DNA from: Chinchilla lanigera
Lineage: Eukaryota > Chordata > Mammalia > Rodentia > Chinchillidae
Direction: 5' to 3'
Length of the DNA stretch: 64,000 bases
NCBI RefSeq assembly: GCF_000276665.1
Contig: NW_004955404.1
Span: 34,496,160 to 34,560,159, forward strand
The position numbers were made by a program, and so were the translations under genes. Below the pieces are notes generated by a model. It saw only the letters and a program-made list of their open reading frames with translations. It was not told the origin of the DNA and made no database searches. Positions 34,655 to 44,405 of this stretch are shown piece after piece (within the stretch, counting starts at the first letter, position 1; each line of letters opens with the position of its first letter).

Positions 34655-35149
34655 TCTTATTTTATATGAGGCAATGTTCTAAGACACAGCAGTAAACAAA
34701 ATGAAGACTCTATCCTACATCATTCTTATGTTCTAACAGGGGAAAATACTCTATAAACAATAAACATAATAAATACATAAGCAATACTGCATTTTACAAG
34801 AGGAAACATGACATAAAAAGGGAAAGAATGTATATGGAGGTAGAAAAGGATCGGGGTTAATGGTTGGAAAAGTGGTTGTCAGGATAGGGCTCATTGAGAA
34901 GGGGTATCTGAGCACAGAATGAAGAAGGTGAAACAAGTTAGCTTCAGCTAGGAAGAAAGTGAACAGGGTAGAAGGAACAAGCAGCATAACATTTCTAAAC
35001 TGGAGTTTTGCCTGACACAATCAAGGAACTGTAAGGAAGCCAGTGAGGTCAGAGGAGAATCCTGAGAGGGGCTTGAAAGCCAGATCACACAGTGTCTTGT
35101 GGGGCCATTGCAAGGAGTTCAGCCTTTGTAAGAAATGGGGAGCCATCGC

Positions 35150-35478
35150 AAGTGGCCTCTCTCCTTGGCTTGTAAGTATCCACATTTTTTTTTTCCTGTT
35201 TTGGTTTTTTTCTGGTACCGGGAATCGAACTCGCGACCTCATGTTTGCCAGGCAGGCGCTGTGCCGCTGAGCTAGATCCCCAGCCCCTCCACCTTCTCAC
35301 TGTGCCCTCTGTTTCCGGTGTCTCTTCATTTTATAAAGACAGCAGTTCTATTGGATTATGATCCCATTCTTATTGCTTCAATTAACTATATTCACCTCCT
35401 TAAAAGCTCTAGCTCAAATGCAGGTTAGGGCTTCGACACATGATTTTGGAAGGGACACAATTTAGTCTGCAAGAAAGA
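35150..35478 (-). mobile_element. MaLR-type LTR fragment
   Basis: 'cctctctccttggcttgtaa', then after the ID SINE 'tccaccttctcactgtg', 'gtgtctcttcattttataaa', 'tctattggattatgatccca', 'cctccttaaaagctctagct', 'gggcttcgacacatgattttg', 'gggacacaatttagtc'. These are ordered antisense phrases of a common MaLR-type LTR. Inserted in the L2 relic. Confidence 0.65.
35185..35287 (-). repeat. ID-type SINE
   Basis: Minus-strand ID: T-rich tail, 'ttctggtaccgggaatcga', 'tttgccaggcaggcgctgtg', 'gctagatccccagcccc'. It splits the MaLR fragment at 'gtatccac / tccacctt', suggesting a short TSD around TCCAC. Confidence 0.92.
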
Positions 35479-36764
35479 ATGAAAGAAATGAAGACTATCA
35501 CAGCAAACTGGCAGGAAATAATGGTGATTTAAAAAAATAAGTTTGATTGAAAAACATGATGGTGATTTAAATCATAATGGTGGTCATGGAAGTGGTGAAA
35601 AGTTTTAGAAATATTTTCAAGATAGATGTAAGTAAGGATTGCTCCAAGGTTTTTGGTTTGAACAATTAGAAAAGTAGAGTTGCTATCATTGGAGATGGGT
35701 TAGGCTGGCGAAGGAACAAATTTGGGGTAAGAGGTGATCAAATTTCAGAATTGAATCCATGGAATTTCAAGTTTCTATTTATATGGTTTAGTAGGGATGC
35801 CAAAGGCACAGTTGGGTTGATCATTCCAGAGAGAGAGGTGTAGAACAGAAACAAATCTAGAAGGCTTTGGGCCTGTAGGTAGTATTTAAAGCCAGAATAC
35901 TGGAAGCAATAGAAGAGTGTGTGGGGTTGAGGAGATAAATCCAATACCTGTGCTTTCCCTATAATAGCTCTGGGGATGATAGAAGCAGCAATGAGGGTAA
36001 GAAAGCAAGAGACCATCAGAGTGTAAGAGAGCCAACAGGAGAAGTATATGCAGGAAGATGGAGTGCTCCATGCTGTTAAAGGCTGCTCCCAGCTCAAGGA
36101 GAAGAGGCTCTGGGGAATGATGAGTGAATTGAATGACGTGGCCTTTCACCGCATCAGCGTTGGTAGATAAAATTCAGACTGCAGAGCCTATACGGAAGCA
36201 TGGGAAGAGAAACTGAAGACAATAACAACAGACTACTTTTTCCAAAGACCTTTGCCTCAAAAAAGGAGCAGGGAAGTGGGGCGGCTGCTGGACATACGGA
36301 AAATCAAGAGAAAACCTTAGTTTTAGAATGAGAAAAACTACTTGAGGATGTTTTTGCTCATGGGCTGGACCTAAGTACAGAACAAGACACTGACGATGGA
36401 GAAGAGAGAAGGGATTGCTAGAGTGTCCCGGATGAAGTGAGAAGAGGTGAGTGTGGGCGCAAGTGGAGGGCTAGCTCCTGATGGAAGCACTGCTAGCTGT
36501 ATCTGTGTAAAAAGCAGGAAGGCAGAGACTGTGGGCACAGATGGTGACAGGTGGTGAATGTGGGAAAATCTGAGGATGTCGCCTTCCCATTTCTTCAATT
36601 TTCTTATCAATATGACACAATGTCTATGAATTCTAGCTCTGTGGATGCTTTTCAAAGCACTTGACCTTTGGATTGGGAAGGCCCACAGTTGTTGGCTGAG
36701 TGAGAAAAGGGTAAGAGAATGCTCAGAGGTGTTAGGAGGCAGAGGAGAGCAGGTCCGCAAAGTG

Positions 36765-36935
36765 ACAGCAACTTAGATTTTCATAGGCCTTTGTTATTCA
36801 TGAAATGCTTTTACATACATTTTACCATCTCATACCTGTGGAGGTTACTTATCACTATAATCATTGCTTACACTAGTTTGCTGATAATAGTTGCCTTGCC
36901 CAAGTCACTCTAGTAGCTCCTGGGAGTTTTATTTC
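36765..36935 (-). repeat. MIR SINE relic
   Basis: Antisense MIR order: 'tgaaatgcttttacatac', 'accatctcatacctgtggag', then 'agttgccttgcccaagtcac', which matches the MIR core, and 'tctagtagctcctgggag'. Confidence 0.65.
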
Positions 36936-37464
36936 TCATCATGAGTTGAAGGACAAAGGAACCGAGGACTGACTACAGGGAGAACTTTCAAAGACTCTCC
37001 AGGAGATCCTGCGCTGAATAACCGAGCTTCAAACTACCTGGCTCTGGAGCCTGAGAAGCAGCTACTAAAGGACCAAGGGATAGTGAAGCCTGAAAAAGCA
37101 CAAGGATGTGACTTGTATTTCTCCTGACTCATTAAGATTGAGCCCCACTGACAAAACAGAAGAGCTTTCAATTGTTTCATTGTCCCCTTCTAGAAGGTCT
37201 TACTTAAGAAAGAGAGACACAGCTACAACAACGGGGAGTATGGACATTTGTCACATACATCCCATGAACAAGTTGATAGGAAATAATTCAATAAATTTGA
37301 TTCTGGATATGAGCTCCTTTTCCCCTGTAGGAGCAACTGTTGTCCTTGTACTTAGCTAAGATTTTGGTTTTTGTTTTGCTTTTCAAAATGAATCCTCAAA
37401 TACTAAGCAATCCATATTTATGTATTAAGTCTGTTACATAATACATAATACATAAATACAAATA
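36936..37464. other. unassigned sequence up to the gap
   Basis: No gene or repeat recognised. It ends in an AT-rich 'atacataatacataaatac' microsatellite-like stretch directly before the Ns. Confidence 0.4.
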
Positions 37465-38158
37465 NNNNNNNNNNNNNNNNNNNNNNNNNNNNNNNNNNNN
37501 NNNNNNNNNNNNNNNNNNNNNNNNNNNNNNNNNNNNNNNNNNNNNNNNNNNNNNNNNNNNNNNNNNNNNNNNNNNNNNNNNNNNNNNNNNNNNNNNNNNN
37601 NNNNNNNNNNNNNNNNNNNNNNNNNNNNNNNNNNNNNNNNNNNNNNNNNNNNNNNNNNNNNNNNNNNNNNNNNNNNNNNNNNNNNNNNNNNNNNNNNNNN
37701 NNNNNNNNNNNNNNNNNNNNNNNNNNNNNNNNNNNNNNNNNNNNNNNNNNNNNNNNNNNNNNNNNNNNNNNNNNNNNNNNNNNNNNNNNNNNNNNNNNNN
37801 NNNNNNNNNNNNNNNNNNNNNNNNNNNNNNNNNNNNNNNNNNNNNNNNNNNNNNNNNNNNNNNNNNNNNNNNNNNNNNNNNNNNNNNNNNNNNNNNNNNN
37901 NNNNNNNNNNNNNNNNNNNNNNNNNNNNNNNNNNNNNNNNNNNNNNNNNNNNNNNNNNNNNNNNNNNNNNNNNNNNNNNNNNNNNNNNNNNNNNNNNNNN
38001 NNNNNNNNNNNNNNNNNNNNNNNNNNNNNNNNNNNNNNNNNNNNNNNNNNNNNNNNNNNNNNNNNNNNNNNNNNNNNNNNNNNNNNNNNNNNNNNNNNNN
38101 NNNNNNNNNNNNNNNNNNNNNNNNNNNNNNNNNNNNNNNNNNNNNNNNNNNNNNNNNN
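37465..38158. other. assembly gap (694 N)
   Basis: Run of N. Any open frame spanning it (for example 37418-38194, minus) is an artefact. The real gap size may differ. Confidence 0.99.
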
Positions 38159-38167
38159 CCCAGCCCC
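38159..38167 (-). repeat. end of an ID-type SINE at the gap edge
   Basis: CCCAGCCCC immediately right of the gap is exactly how minus-strand ID copies end in this window (compare 3612-3620 and 63243-63251). The rest of the SINE probably lies in the gap. Confidence 0.6.
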
Positions 38168-38284
38168 TAGATTTACTATGTTGATCTTACACAAGTGAAG
38201 ATTAACATATCACAGTGAACTCACAATACACTACCTATTCTATTCATCCATCCTCCAGAGGCAGAAGAGTGGTTCCTCCAGTAC

Positions 38285-38384
38285 TGAGTAGGATTGCAGG
38301 AATCAGGCAAGTGTGGTTCCCATGTTACAGATAGACGAAACCAAAGTTCTAAGAGGGGGGTCATGAATTAGTTGCCTAGATTCT
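38285..38384 (-). repeat. MIR SINE relic
   Basis: 'ttcccatgttacagatagacgaaaccaaagttctaagagg', then 'tcatgaattagttgccta', the antisense MIR order 'cccattttacagatgaggaaactgaggc..aagtaacttgccca'. Confidence 0.65.
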
Positions 38385-38637
38385 TTGCAAACTGAAACCA
38401 GAAATTTCACTTGACCCAGCTATTACTTGTCTATTTAACTTCCTGAAAAGAGTTAAACACATCATATTACAGAGATACATGTACATTCATTATTATAGTA
38501 GCACAATTGATAATAGCTAAATCTTGGAAGCTGTCTATATGTCCATCAACACATGAATGGATAAAGAAAATGTGATATTTATACATCATGGAGTATTACT
38601 CTGCCATAAAGAAAGATAAACTTAAGCTATTTGTAGG

Positions 38638-38651
38638 AAAATGAATGCATC
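38638..38651. repeat. left target-site duplication of nested L1
   Basis: AAATGAATGCATCT. It pairs with AAATGGATGCATCT at 39291-39304 (13 of 14 match). The host sequence reads on smoothly when the insert is removed. Confidence 0.88.
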
Positions 38652-39290
38652 TTTTTTATTTTAAAGAGAACAAAAAATAATAAAAACAATACAGAATTTC
38701 AAAACAAGATGATAGGAAATTAACAATGGTTTTTATATTGCATATTGTTATCTTCAAAGGACTTGCCCAGATTATCAGATATAGGCTTTTTAAATTGATC
38801 AAAAAATACAAGCACTAACTGTTCCTTTCAATGAACTAATAGAAATTAGTAGTACAATTATCTTAGCTGTCTTGTGTGTGTGTATATATATATATATATA
38901 TTTTTTTTTCCCCCTTCGTTATTCTCTCCTTTTCCCCAACCCATCAGGGTAGGCAGAGAGTTAATGAACAAAAACCAAACTGCACGGAAAATACTTCAAA
39001 GAATCAACAACTGAGATCTTACCTTATTAAAAAGGTTTTGCACACCAAAATAAATCACCAACAGAGTGAAAAGAAAACACATGGATTGGGAAAAAATTTT
39101 AGCCAACTGTTCTTCAGCCAAAGGACTTCTATCTAGAACATATAAAGAATTAAAAAAAAAAATCAGTCCCTCCAAATTCAAAGACTCAATCCAAAAATGG
39201 GCATCTGAGATAAATACACACTTCTCAGATGAAGAAATACAAATGGCAAATAAATATATGAAAAATTCTCATCTTCATTGGTCATTCTGG
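38652..39290 (-). mobile_element. nested L1 with twin-priming inversion
   Basis: A 639-bp insertion in the L1 at 38385-39875. It begins with a T-rich tail and an antisense L1 3'UTR (to about 38943), then sense ORF2 sequence (about 38944-39290; 'ggattgggaaaaaatttta', 'gcaaatggcaaataaatata'). Relative to its own minus-strand direction this is a 3' end with an inverted 5' part. The antisense part matches the 3'UTR of the L1 at 28430-29430 (its reverse complement has 'agctaagataattgtactact'), so both belong to one 3'UTR type. Confidence 0.88.
38872..38902 (+). repeat. (TG)n(TA)n simple repeat inside L1 3'UTR
   Basis: TGTGTGTG followed by TATATATA. The L1 at 28430-29430 has a related TATA/ACAC stretch at about 29128-29160 in the equivalent 3'UTR position, so it was probably carried in by the L1. 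Confidence 0.85.
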
Positions 39291-39304
39291 AAATGGATGC
39301 ATCT
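39291..39304. repeat. right target-site duplication of nested L1
   Basis: AAATGGATGCATCT, partner of 38638-38651. Confidence 0.88.
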
Positions 39305-39357
39305 GAGTTCATGAAGTGAAAGAAATCAGATGCACAGTCTTAAATATTATATGATTT

Positions 39358-39472
39358 GCTGGGCATGGTAGCACATGCCTGCAATCCCAGCACTTGGGGG
39401 GCTGAGGCAGAGGGATCATCACAAATTCGAGGCCAGCCTGGGCTACATAGTGAGACTTTGTCTCAAAAAACA
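39358..39472 (+). repeat. B1-type SINE without internal duplication
   Basis: 'gctgggcatggtagcacatg', 'gggctgaggcagaggg', 'gaggccagcctgggctac', 'gagactttgtctc', A-tail. Flanked by ATTATATGATTT (39346-39357) and ATTACATGATTT (39473-39484). Inserted into the L1 3'UTR. Confidence 0.95.
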
Positions 39473-39875
39473 ATTACATGATTTCTCTAATATGAGAAAC
39501 CCAAAATATAAATAAAGAGTAAGCTGAAAGTTAGATAATAAGAAGAAATATGGAAATAGGTCTTTCTCAAATAGGAAGGGGATCAGGAGATAGGATGGAG
39601 TGGGGGGAGGGAAGGGTCAGGAGAAGGAAGGAAGGAATTCAGAAGTGTGCCAACTTCACACAGGGAATGTAAGTATTATGCACCCCTGAAAACAAGCCAA
39701 ACAAGGAAGGGGATCAAGAGATGAATGGAGAGGGGAGGAGGAGGGGAAAGTGGATAAAAGAAGGAATGAACACGTGTCATGTACAGGTACCAACTCCCAC
39801 AAAAACCGTGAGCATTGAGTACTACAACTATGCACTAGAAACAAAATAAAATCTTAATTATGAATTAAAAAAAGA

Positions 39876-40094
39876 AGGGATTAAGTGGCAGTTTGAAGTA
39901 AGGACTTATCTAGTGTTATAAATAATGACTAGTAATTTAGTGTTACTAAGTTACTAATAGTCACTAATAATTTCATATTATTTTTCATATGCTGAATCAC
40001 AGTATCAACTGAAACACTTATCCTTTCTGTAAAAGACAGTAAGTTTTGAAAAGCAATCACTGAAGACATATTTCATTTAAATTGTATTTAGACA
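39876..40094. other. unassigned AT-rich sequence
   Basis: Contains 'tagtgttactaagttactaatag'-like local repeats. No family named. Confidence 0.4.
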
Positions 40095-40445
40095 TAAATT
40101 CTTAGAATCAGAGAGTAGAAGGAATTTACCAGGGGTGGGATAGGGTTGGAGAGATTCTGGTCAAAGTGTATAAAATTTTAGTTTTGTCAGATTTGAAGAG
40201 CTAATGTATACAGAGGTGATCGTAGGTGACAATTCTGTCTTGTACATATTACTTGAAATTTGCTAAGAAACTAAGTCTCAAATGTTCTCACCATGCAAAT
40301 ATGCACATGTGCACACACACATGACTATATAAGGCCAAGAAAATGTTAATTAGTTTTAGTATGGTGATTATATCACAATATATGTGTACAGCAAATAATC
40401 AAATTGCATACCTTAAATATATAAAATAAAAATTTAAAAATAGAC
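40095..40445 (+). mobile_element. old L1 (L1M type) 3'UTR
   Basis: Sense phrases in order: 'atcagagagtagaaggaatt', 'ccaggggtgggatag', 'ctggtcaaagtgtataaaat', 'tacttgaaatttgctaagaa', 'caaatgttctcaccatgcaa', 'atgttaattagttttagtat', 'tcaaattgcataccttaaat' and an A-rich end. A clear old-L1 3'UTR. Confidence 0.82.
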
Positions 40446-42534
40446 ATAAACTGTATTTATAAACAAGGTTAAATGATCAGCCATATATTAAAATCACTTT
40501 GCTTCCTGTTATACATTGTGAAATGCAATTGAATAGACTTTTCTCCAGCAAACTGAAACTTTATGTGCATACATAAGAAGAGTTAGATGACTTAGTTTCT
40601 CAGCAACCATATGCATAGGTAGAATGCATCAAGAAAACAATTTTATGCAACCGACATAATCTAAAATAATCTTTCAGATCTTTGGACAATACAGCTGGCC
40701 CCATTTTAACCTCACAAAGCCAATATTTCTTTTGGGGATTAAAGTACAGTATGGTTCTGCATTAAACTCTTGCATACTTAGCATTTTATGTCATCTAAAG
40801 ATACAACTTAATGTGCATCTAAAGGAGAGTTACTAAAAGTTTGAATTGCACTAATGCTTACACTTCTATTCACAAAGTTCCTTTAACATTTTCCACTGGA
40901 ATCACAGCTGTTGGACAGTTAAAATTCTGACTGAGACTGGTCACCAGGTATGAAATATAAGGCCCATGCAATTGAAGTGAAATCACGGAAACCTTTATGT
41001 GAAAGATCTTTCTTAGAATAGAAGCTTTAACGTAAACATAGTGCAACAATCTTCTTTTCAAAAAAGGCCAAAATTTGGCATTTTATCATAGTTCTTTCAG
41101 CATTATAGCTTGCATTCCATTTACTATTCATTGATAATGATGACAGCTAACACAGATTCCACATGTGTGTGTTGTGAATAAGCCCTAGGTATCTTCTTCA
41201 TGTTGTGTTGTAGTTTCAGATCCTACCACTTGATGGCAGATACAGTAAAAGTCAGTTAAGAAGAGGGAAAGGAGATCCCAGGTGCTCCCTGTTGGAAGTA
41301 CAGAATCCTTAGGAATGTGAATCTCCTCATCTTTCACCCCAAGGATTTAGAATAAAGGTGGCACCTAAGCAGTGTGGCACTGTTCGTGTGAAAGTGTATG
41401 TGTGTGTGTGTGTGTGGGGGGGTCAAGACAATGCCAACATGGGGAGGGAGAGTCAGGGAAGGGCAAGGGAAGAATAGGGGATAGAAATGGCAAGAATAGA
41501 TCTTGAATTCAGCTATAAGTCATGGAACGGTATGCATGGTGAAATAATCTCATAATTATTGGCCATCTTTGTTTTTGAGTTTTATGATGAAGCATCTAAA
41601 CATAGAGGGAAGAATTAGGTTACACTTCAGATAACTACCTATTTCTAAATAGCATCTCTCTATACAGAAAGACACTCTCTCTTCATTTATATACACATAT
41701 TTACACACACATACATAGCGTGAACTCAGTTTAGTTGTGCTAGTCAGCTTTCACATCATTGGACATGTTCATCTCTCTATTGAACAGTGATGATTTTTAA
41801 AGACAAATATAAAGGTATTTAATGTTTATACTGAATCACTGAAGTTACATAATTTATTTTGTAGCTTGTGCATACACATGGTTTTCTGTTCTTACCAGCA
41901 AAGTGGAAAAACTGTACAGAGCTAGCTCAACGATTTTTTGTTTCACTGTTTCTGTTTCAGTGTGTACACATTTTCTATCTTTGTTTTACTCTTGAGTAGA
42001 AGGGAACTAAGGGTTTCCCTGTCTTTTCTTTTCTTTCAAAGTCACCATCTTCAGCAGGGATGGGTTGTCAGTGTAGAAAAGTAATGTAGGTAAGAAAGAA
42101 GATGGTGATATTTAGTCCTTTGTGTTCATTACAATGTCATCCATTCTTTCTGCATTTGAAGCAAGTCTGGTTGAAGCGGAAAGTGCAGTCTCCCAAAGAA
42201 GTCAGTGTTCCCATTCACTCAGTTGTGGATGTAGCACACTCACTTGCATATGCTGTGAGTCTTGCTGAACTCTCAAACACCCACACATCGTGGGTCTACC
42301 AGAAGTCGACGCTAACAGAGTCCCACAATGCTCTATGAAAAGGTATGAAATGCATCCACATGGGAAGACAAGAACTGGTAGACTACCATCATATCCACAT
42401 GCATCTTCTTCCATCTTGTTTAATTGTGCAACTGGACATCATTCACAGAACAAAGTTCAGAGATAAAATTATTAAAAATTTCACAATATAAACAACAGAG
42501 CATTAACTAAGAATGGGGTCCTGTGCAAGGTCAT
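40446..42534. other. unassigned sequence
   Basis: About 2.1 kb with no recognised gene or repeat except a short TG-repeat (about 41396-41418) with a G-run. The plus-strand 78-codon frame 42102-42338 has no recognisable motif. Confidence 0.4.
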
Positions 42535-42550
42535 AGAATTTGCATCCATG

Positions 42551-42652
42551 GGGGGCTGGGGATTTAGCTCAGAGGCAAAAGCACCTGCCTGGCAAGCGCA
42601 AGGTCGTGAGTTCGGTTCCCGGTACCAGAGGAAAACCAAAAAAAAAAAAAAA
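42551..42652 (+). repeat. ID-type SINE, young copy
   Basis: Sense ID body 'ggggctggggatttagctca' through 'ttcggttcccggtaccagag', then GAAAACC and an A-tail. Perfect 16-bp TSD AGAATTTGCATCCATG at 42535-42550 and 42653-42668. Confidence 0.97.
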
Positions 42653-42712
42653 AGAATTTGCATCCATGAAACTGACCTTGGCAGTTACTTGATTCTCTGA
42701 AGTTCTACCAAG

Positions 42713-42714
<2 letters not shown>

Positions 42715-42750
<36 letters not shown>
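42715..42750 (+). repeat. (AC)n microsatellite
   Basis: About 17 AC units, 45 bp after the ID right TSD. Confidence 0.97.
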
Positions 42751-42755
<5 letters not shown>

Positions 42756-43028
42756 TGTACAAGCACTTACATAATGTCTATCTTTAAAAATATTTCAAAT
42801 GATTTTTATACTGACTGAGGCATGAGGTAGCTAAGGAAATGGCTGCATAAAGTAGGGAAGACTCATCAATACAACTTCTGAGTTAGTCCAGGACTGGGAT
42901 ATCCACATCTAGATAAAATAACAAAAAGTAACCAGGTAACCTAGCATATACCAGGTAACCTACTTTCTGGTTCCACATCCTGTGGTCTTTGGTAATCCTT
43001 GGCTGACGACACCCTAATCACCATAGAT

Positions 43029-43120
43029 TTTTTTTTTTTTTTTTTTTGGTACTGGGAGTCAAACTCAGGACCTTGCACTTGCCAGGAAGACGCTGTGTCA
43101 CCAAGCTATATCATCAGCCC
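43029..43120 (-). repeat. ID-type SINE, older copy
   Basis: T-run, then 'ggtactgggagtcaaactca', 'ccttgcacttgccaggaag', 'aagctatatcatcagccc'. Several changes from the young consensus. Possible imperfect TSD around TCAC-GATTA. Confidence 0.88.
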
Positions 43121-44296
43121 TCACTGATTATGCTATTTCAACCTCCTTCACACTATGACAGTTCATCCAAGGGCCATGAAAGGTCAAACACTTCACCTCC
43201 TGTGGAGAGACAGAGCCATGCCACTCTTTGATGGGGTCAAAACCACAAACCAAACCCTAATCCTACCCTGAACTCTAATACTTAAATGTGTCAGTAACAA
43301 GCTCCTTTGATATCATAAGCTCTCCTCACTTTCCTTCTCCCACCAGGTGGAGGGTACTTCCACTTTTCAATAAATCTTTGGTCGTGCTGCTCCATGTGGG
43401 TATCCTACTCATTTTTTTTTTTTGCAGGATATCAAAAACCTAGATAAGATTCCCAATCTAGTAACATGACTACTCCATAAAATCCACCCTCAATTTTGTT
43501 CAGAGACAGTAATGGGAATCTGACTGGGTTGTAAAAATTTTACCATAACTATCAGTAAAACTATTTCCTTTTTGGAAGCATAAGGCAAATCCAATACAGT
43601 ATTTCTAATTGTCCATTTGTTTGTTTTCCTGAGGGCTTTATACCTGGAGTAGTGTACCTTTATAACAAGCAAGAACAGTGAGGTGTAAGCCTGCCCTTGT
43701 GAAACTAGCTAAAGGGAATGATAAAAGGAGAGTTGGAAAAGAGGAATCTGCTATCCTTTATCGTTTTGCTCTCAGGCTAGTCACGGAGCATGTACAAAAA
43801 CTGAGAATCTGGAAATTGACTCCATAAAACAACATGTACTTGGATACCCTTTAGAAAGTTTGTGGATGAGTCCAGTGAAATCTAGTTAGAGGCTTCATTA
43901 GGAAAGTGAAAACAAATCTATAACTCATAAGAGAACAATTAAAATTTTAACAAAATTTAAATTTTACAAAAGATATTACCTTTTGTTTTGATGTTGAAAA
44001 TTTAAGTACAGTAAATTCTTATAAGGAGAACTGGATTTAGTTATTTGGATGAGAAATGATGTAGATTCTAGGATTTCATTCTTATGATATAACTCCAGAG
44101 ACTGTAGCTGAGGAAGTCAAATATCTAGTAAATTCTCAGAAAGGAAATCCTTATATTTCTCGGCTTAATAATATAAATGTGTTTCCCTCATCTTTTAGAT
44201 TCAGGTTGTTTTTTAACTGAACACATTTTTGATTCTTAAAATCTCCTCAAGTTTAAAATTTTCTTGGTAAATTCTTTGAGCCTTTAGAATTATTTA
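43121..44296. other. mostly unassigned; possible LTR-like end at 43240-43440
   Basis: 'cttttcaataaatctttggt' (AATAAA at 43369-43374) followed by a 'gctgctccatgtgggta' context resembles the R/U5 of an ERV LTR, but I cannot find its ends. The rest is plain AT-rich sequence. Confidence 0.3.
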
Positions 44297-44303
44297 AGAT
44301 GTA

Positions 44304-44397
44304 GGGCTGGGGATTTAGCTCAGCGGCAAAGCGCCTGCCTGGCAAGCGTAAGGTCGTGAGCTTGGTTCCCGGCACCGGAGAAAAACCAAAAAAAAAA
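44304..44397 (+). repeat. ID-type SINE, young copy
   Basis: Sense ID body with 'gcggcaaagcgcctgcctgg' and 'ttcccggcaccggagaaaaa', A-tail. TSD AAGATGTA on both sides (44296-44303 and 44398-44405). Confidence 0.95.
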
Positions 44398-44405
44398 AAG
44401 ATGTA

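Larger units (their letters stand above)
34655..36740 (-). mobile_element. long L2 (LINE-2) relic
   Basis: Antisense L2 from its 3' end far into the ORF. In order: 'gttctaagacacagcagtaa', 'atctgagcacagaatgaagaagg', 'gccagatcacacagtgtctt', 'gggagccatcgcaagtg', then after an interruption 'attgctccaaggtttttgg', 'atagctctggggatgataga', 'ctccatgctgttaaagg', 'agcaggaaggcagagac' and 'cacagatggtgacagg'. A MaLR fragment (35150-35478) and an ID SINE interrupt it. About 1.75 kb of L2 is long for a rodent genome, where such relics are usually short. No usable ORF remains. Confidence 0.75.
38385..39875 (+). mobile_element. L1 3' end, host of two later insertions
   Basis: Sense L1 ORF2 tail starting near 'tttcacttgacccagctatt', through 'tagtagcacaattgataata' and 'ggagtattactctgcc', interrupted at 38651 by an inverted L1. 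It resumes at 39305 ('gagttcatgaagtgaaag') and is interrupted again by a B1 (39358-39472). The 3'UTR continues with 'tatgagaaacccaaaatat' and ends A-rich near 39875. The same 3'UTR type is at 14625-15205. The purine-rich 3'UTR is tandemly duplicated (39574-39704 and 39705-39840). Confidence 0.85.

Noticed and set aside
37418..38194. 258-codon open frame
   Set aside because: Made almost entirely of N; it spans the assembly gap.
42102..42338. Possible exon or processed pseudogene (78 codons)
   Set aside because: No similarity pattern I recognise, no poly-A or TSD, no good splice sites.
42551..42652. tRNA gene
   Set aside because: The tRNA-like body is an ID SINE with A-tail and TSDs. It lacks a proper acceptor stem and occurs many times in the window.
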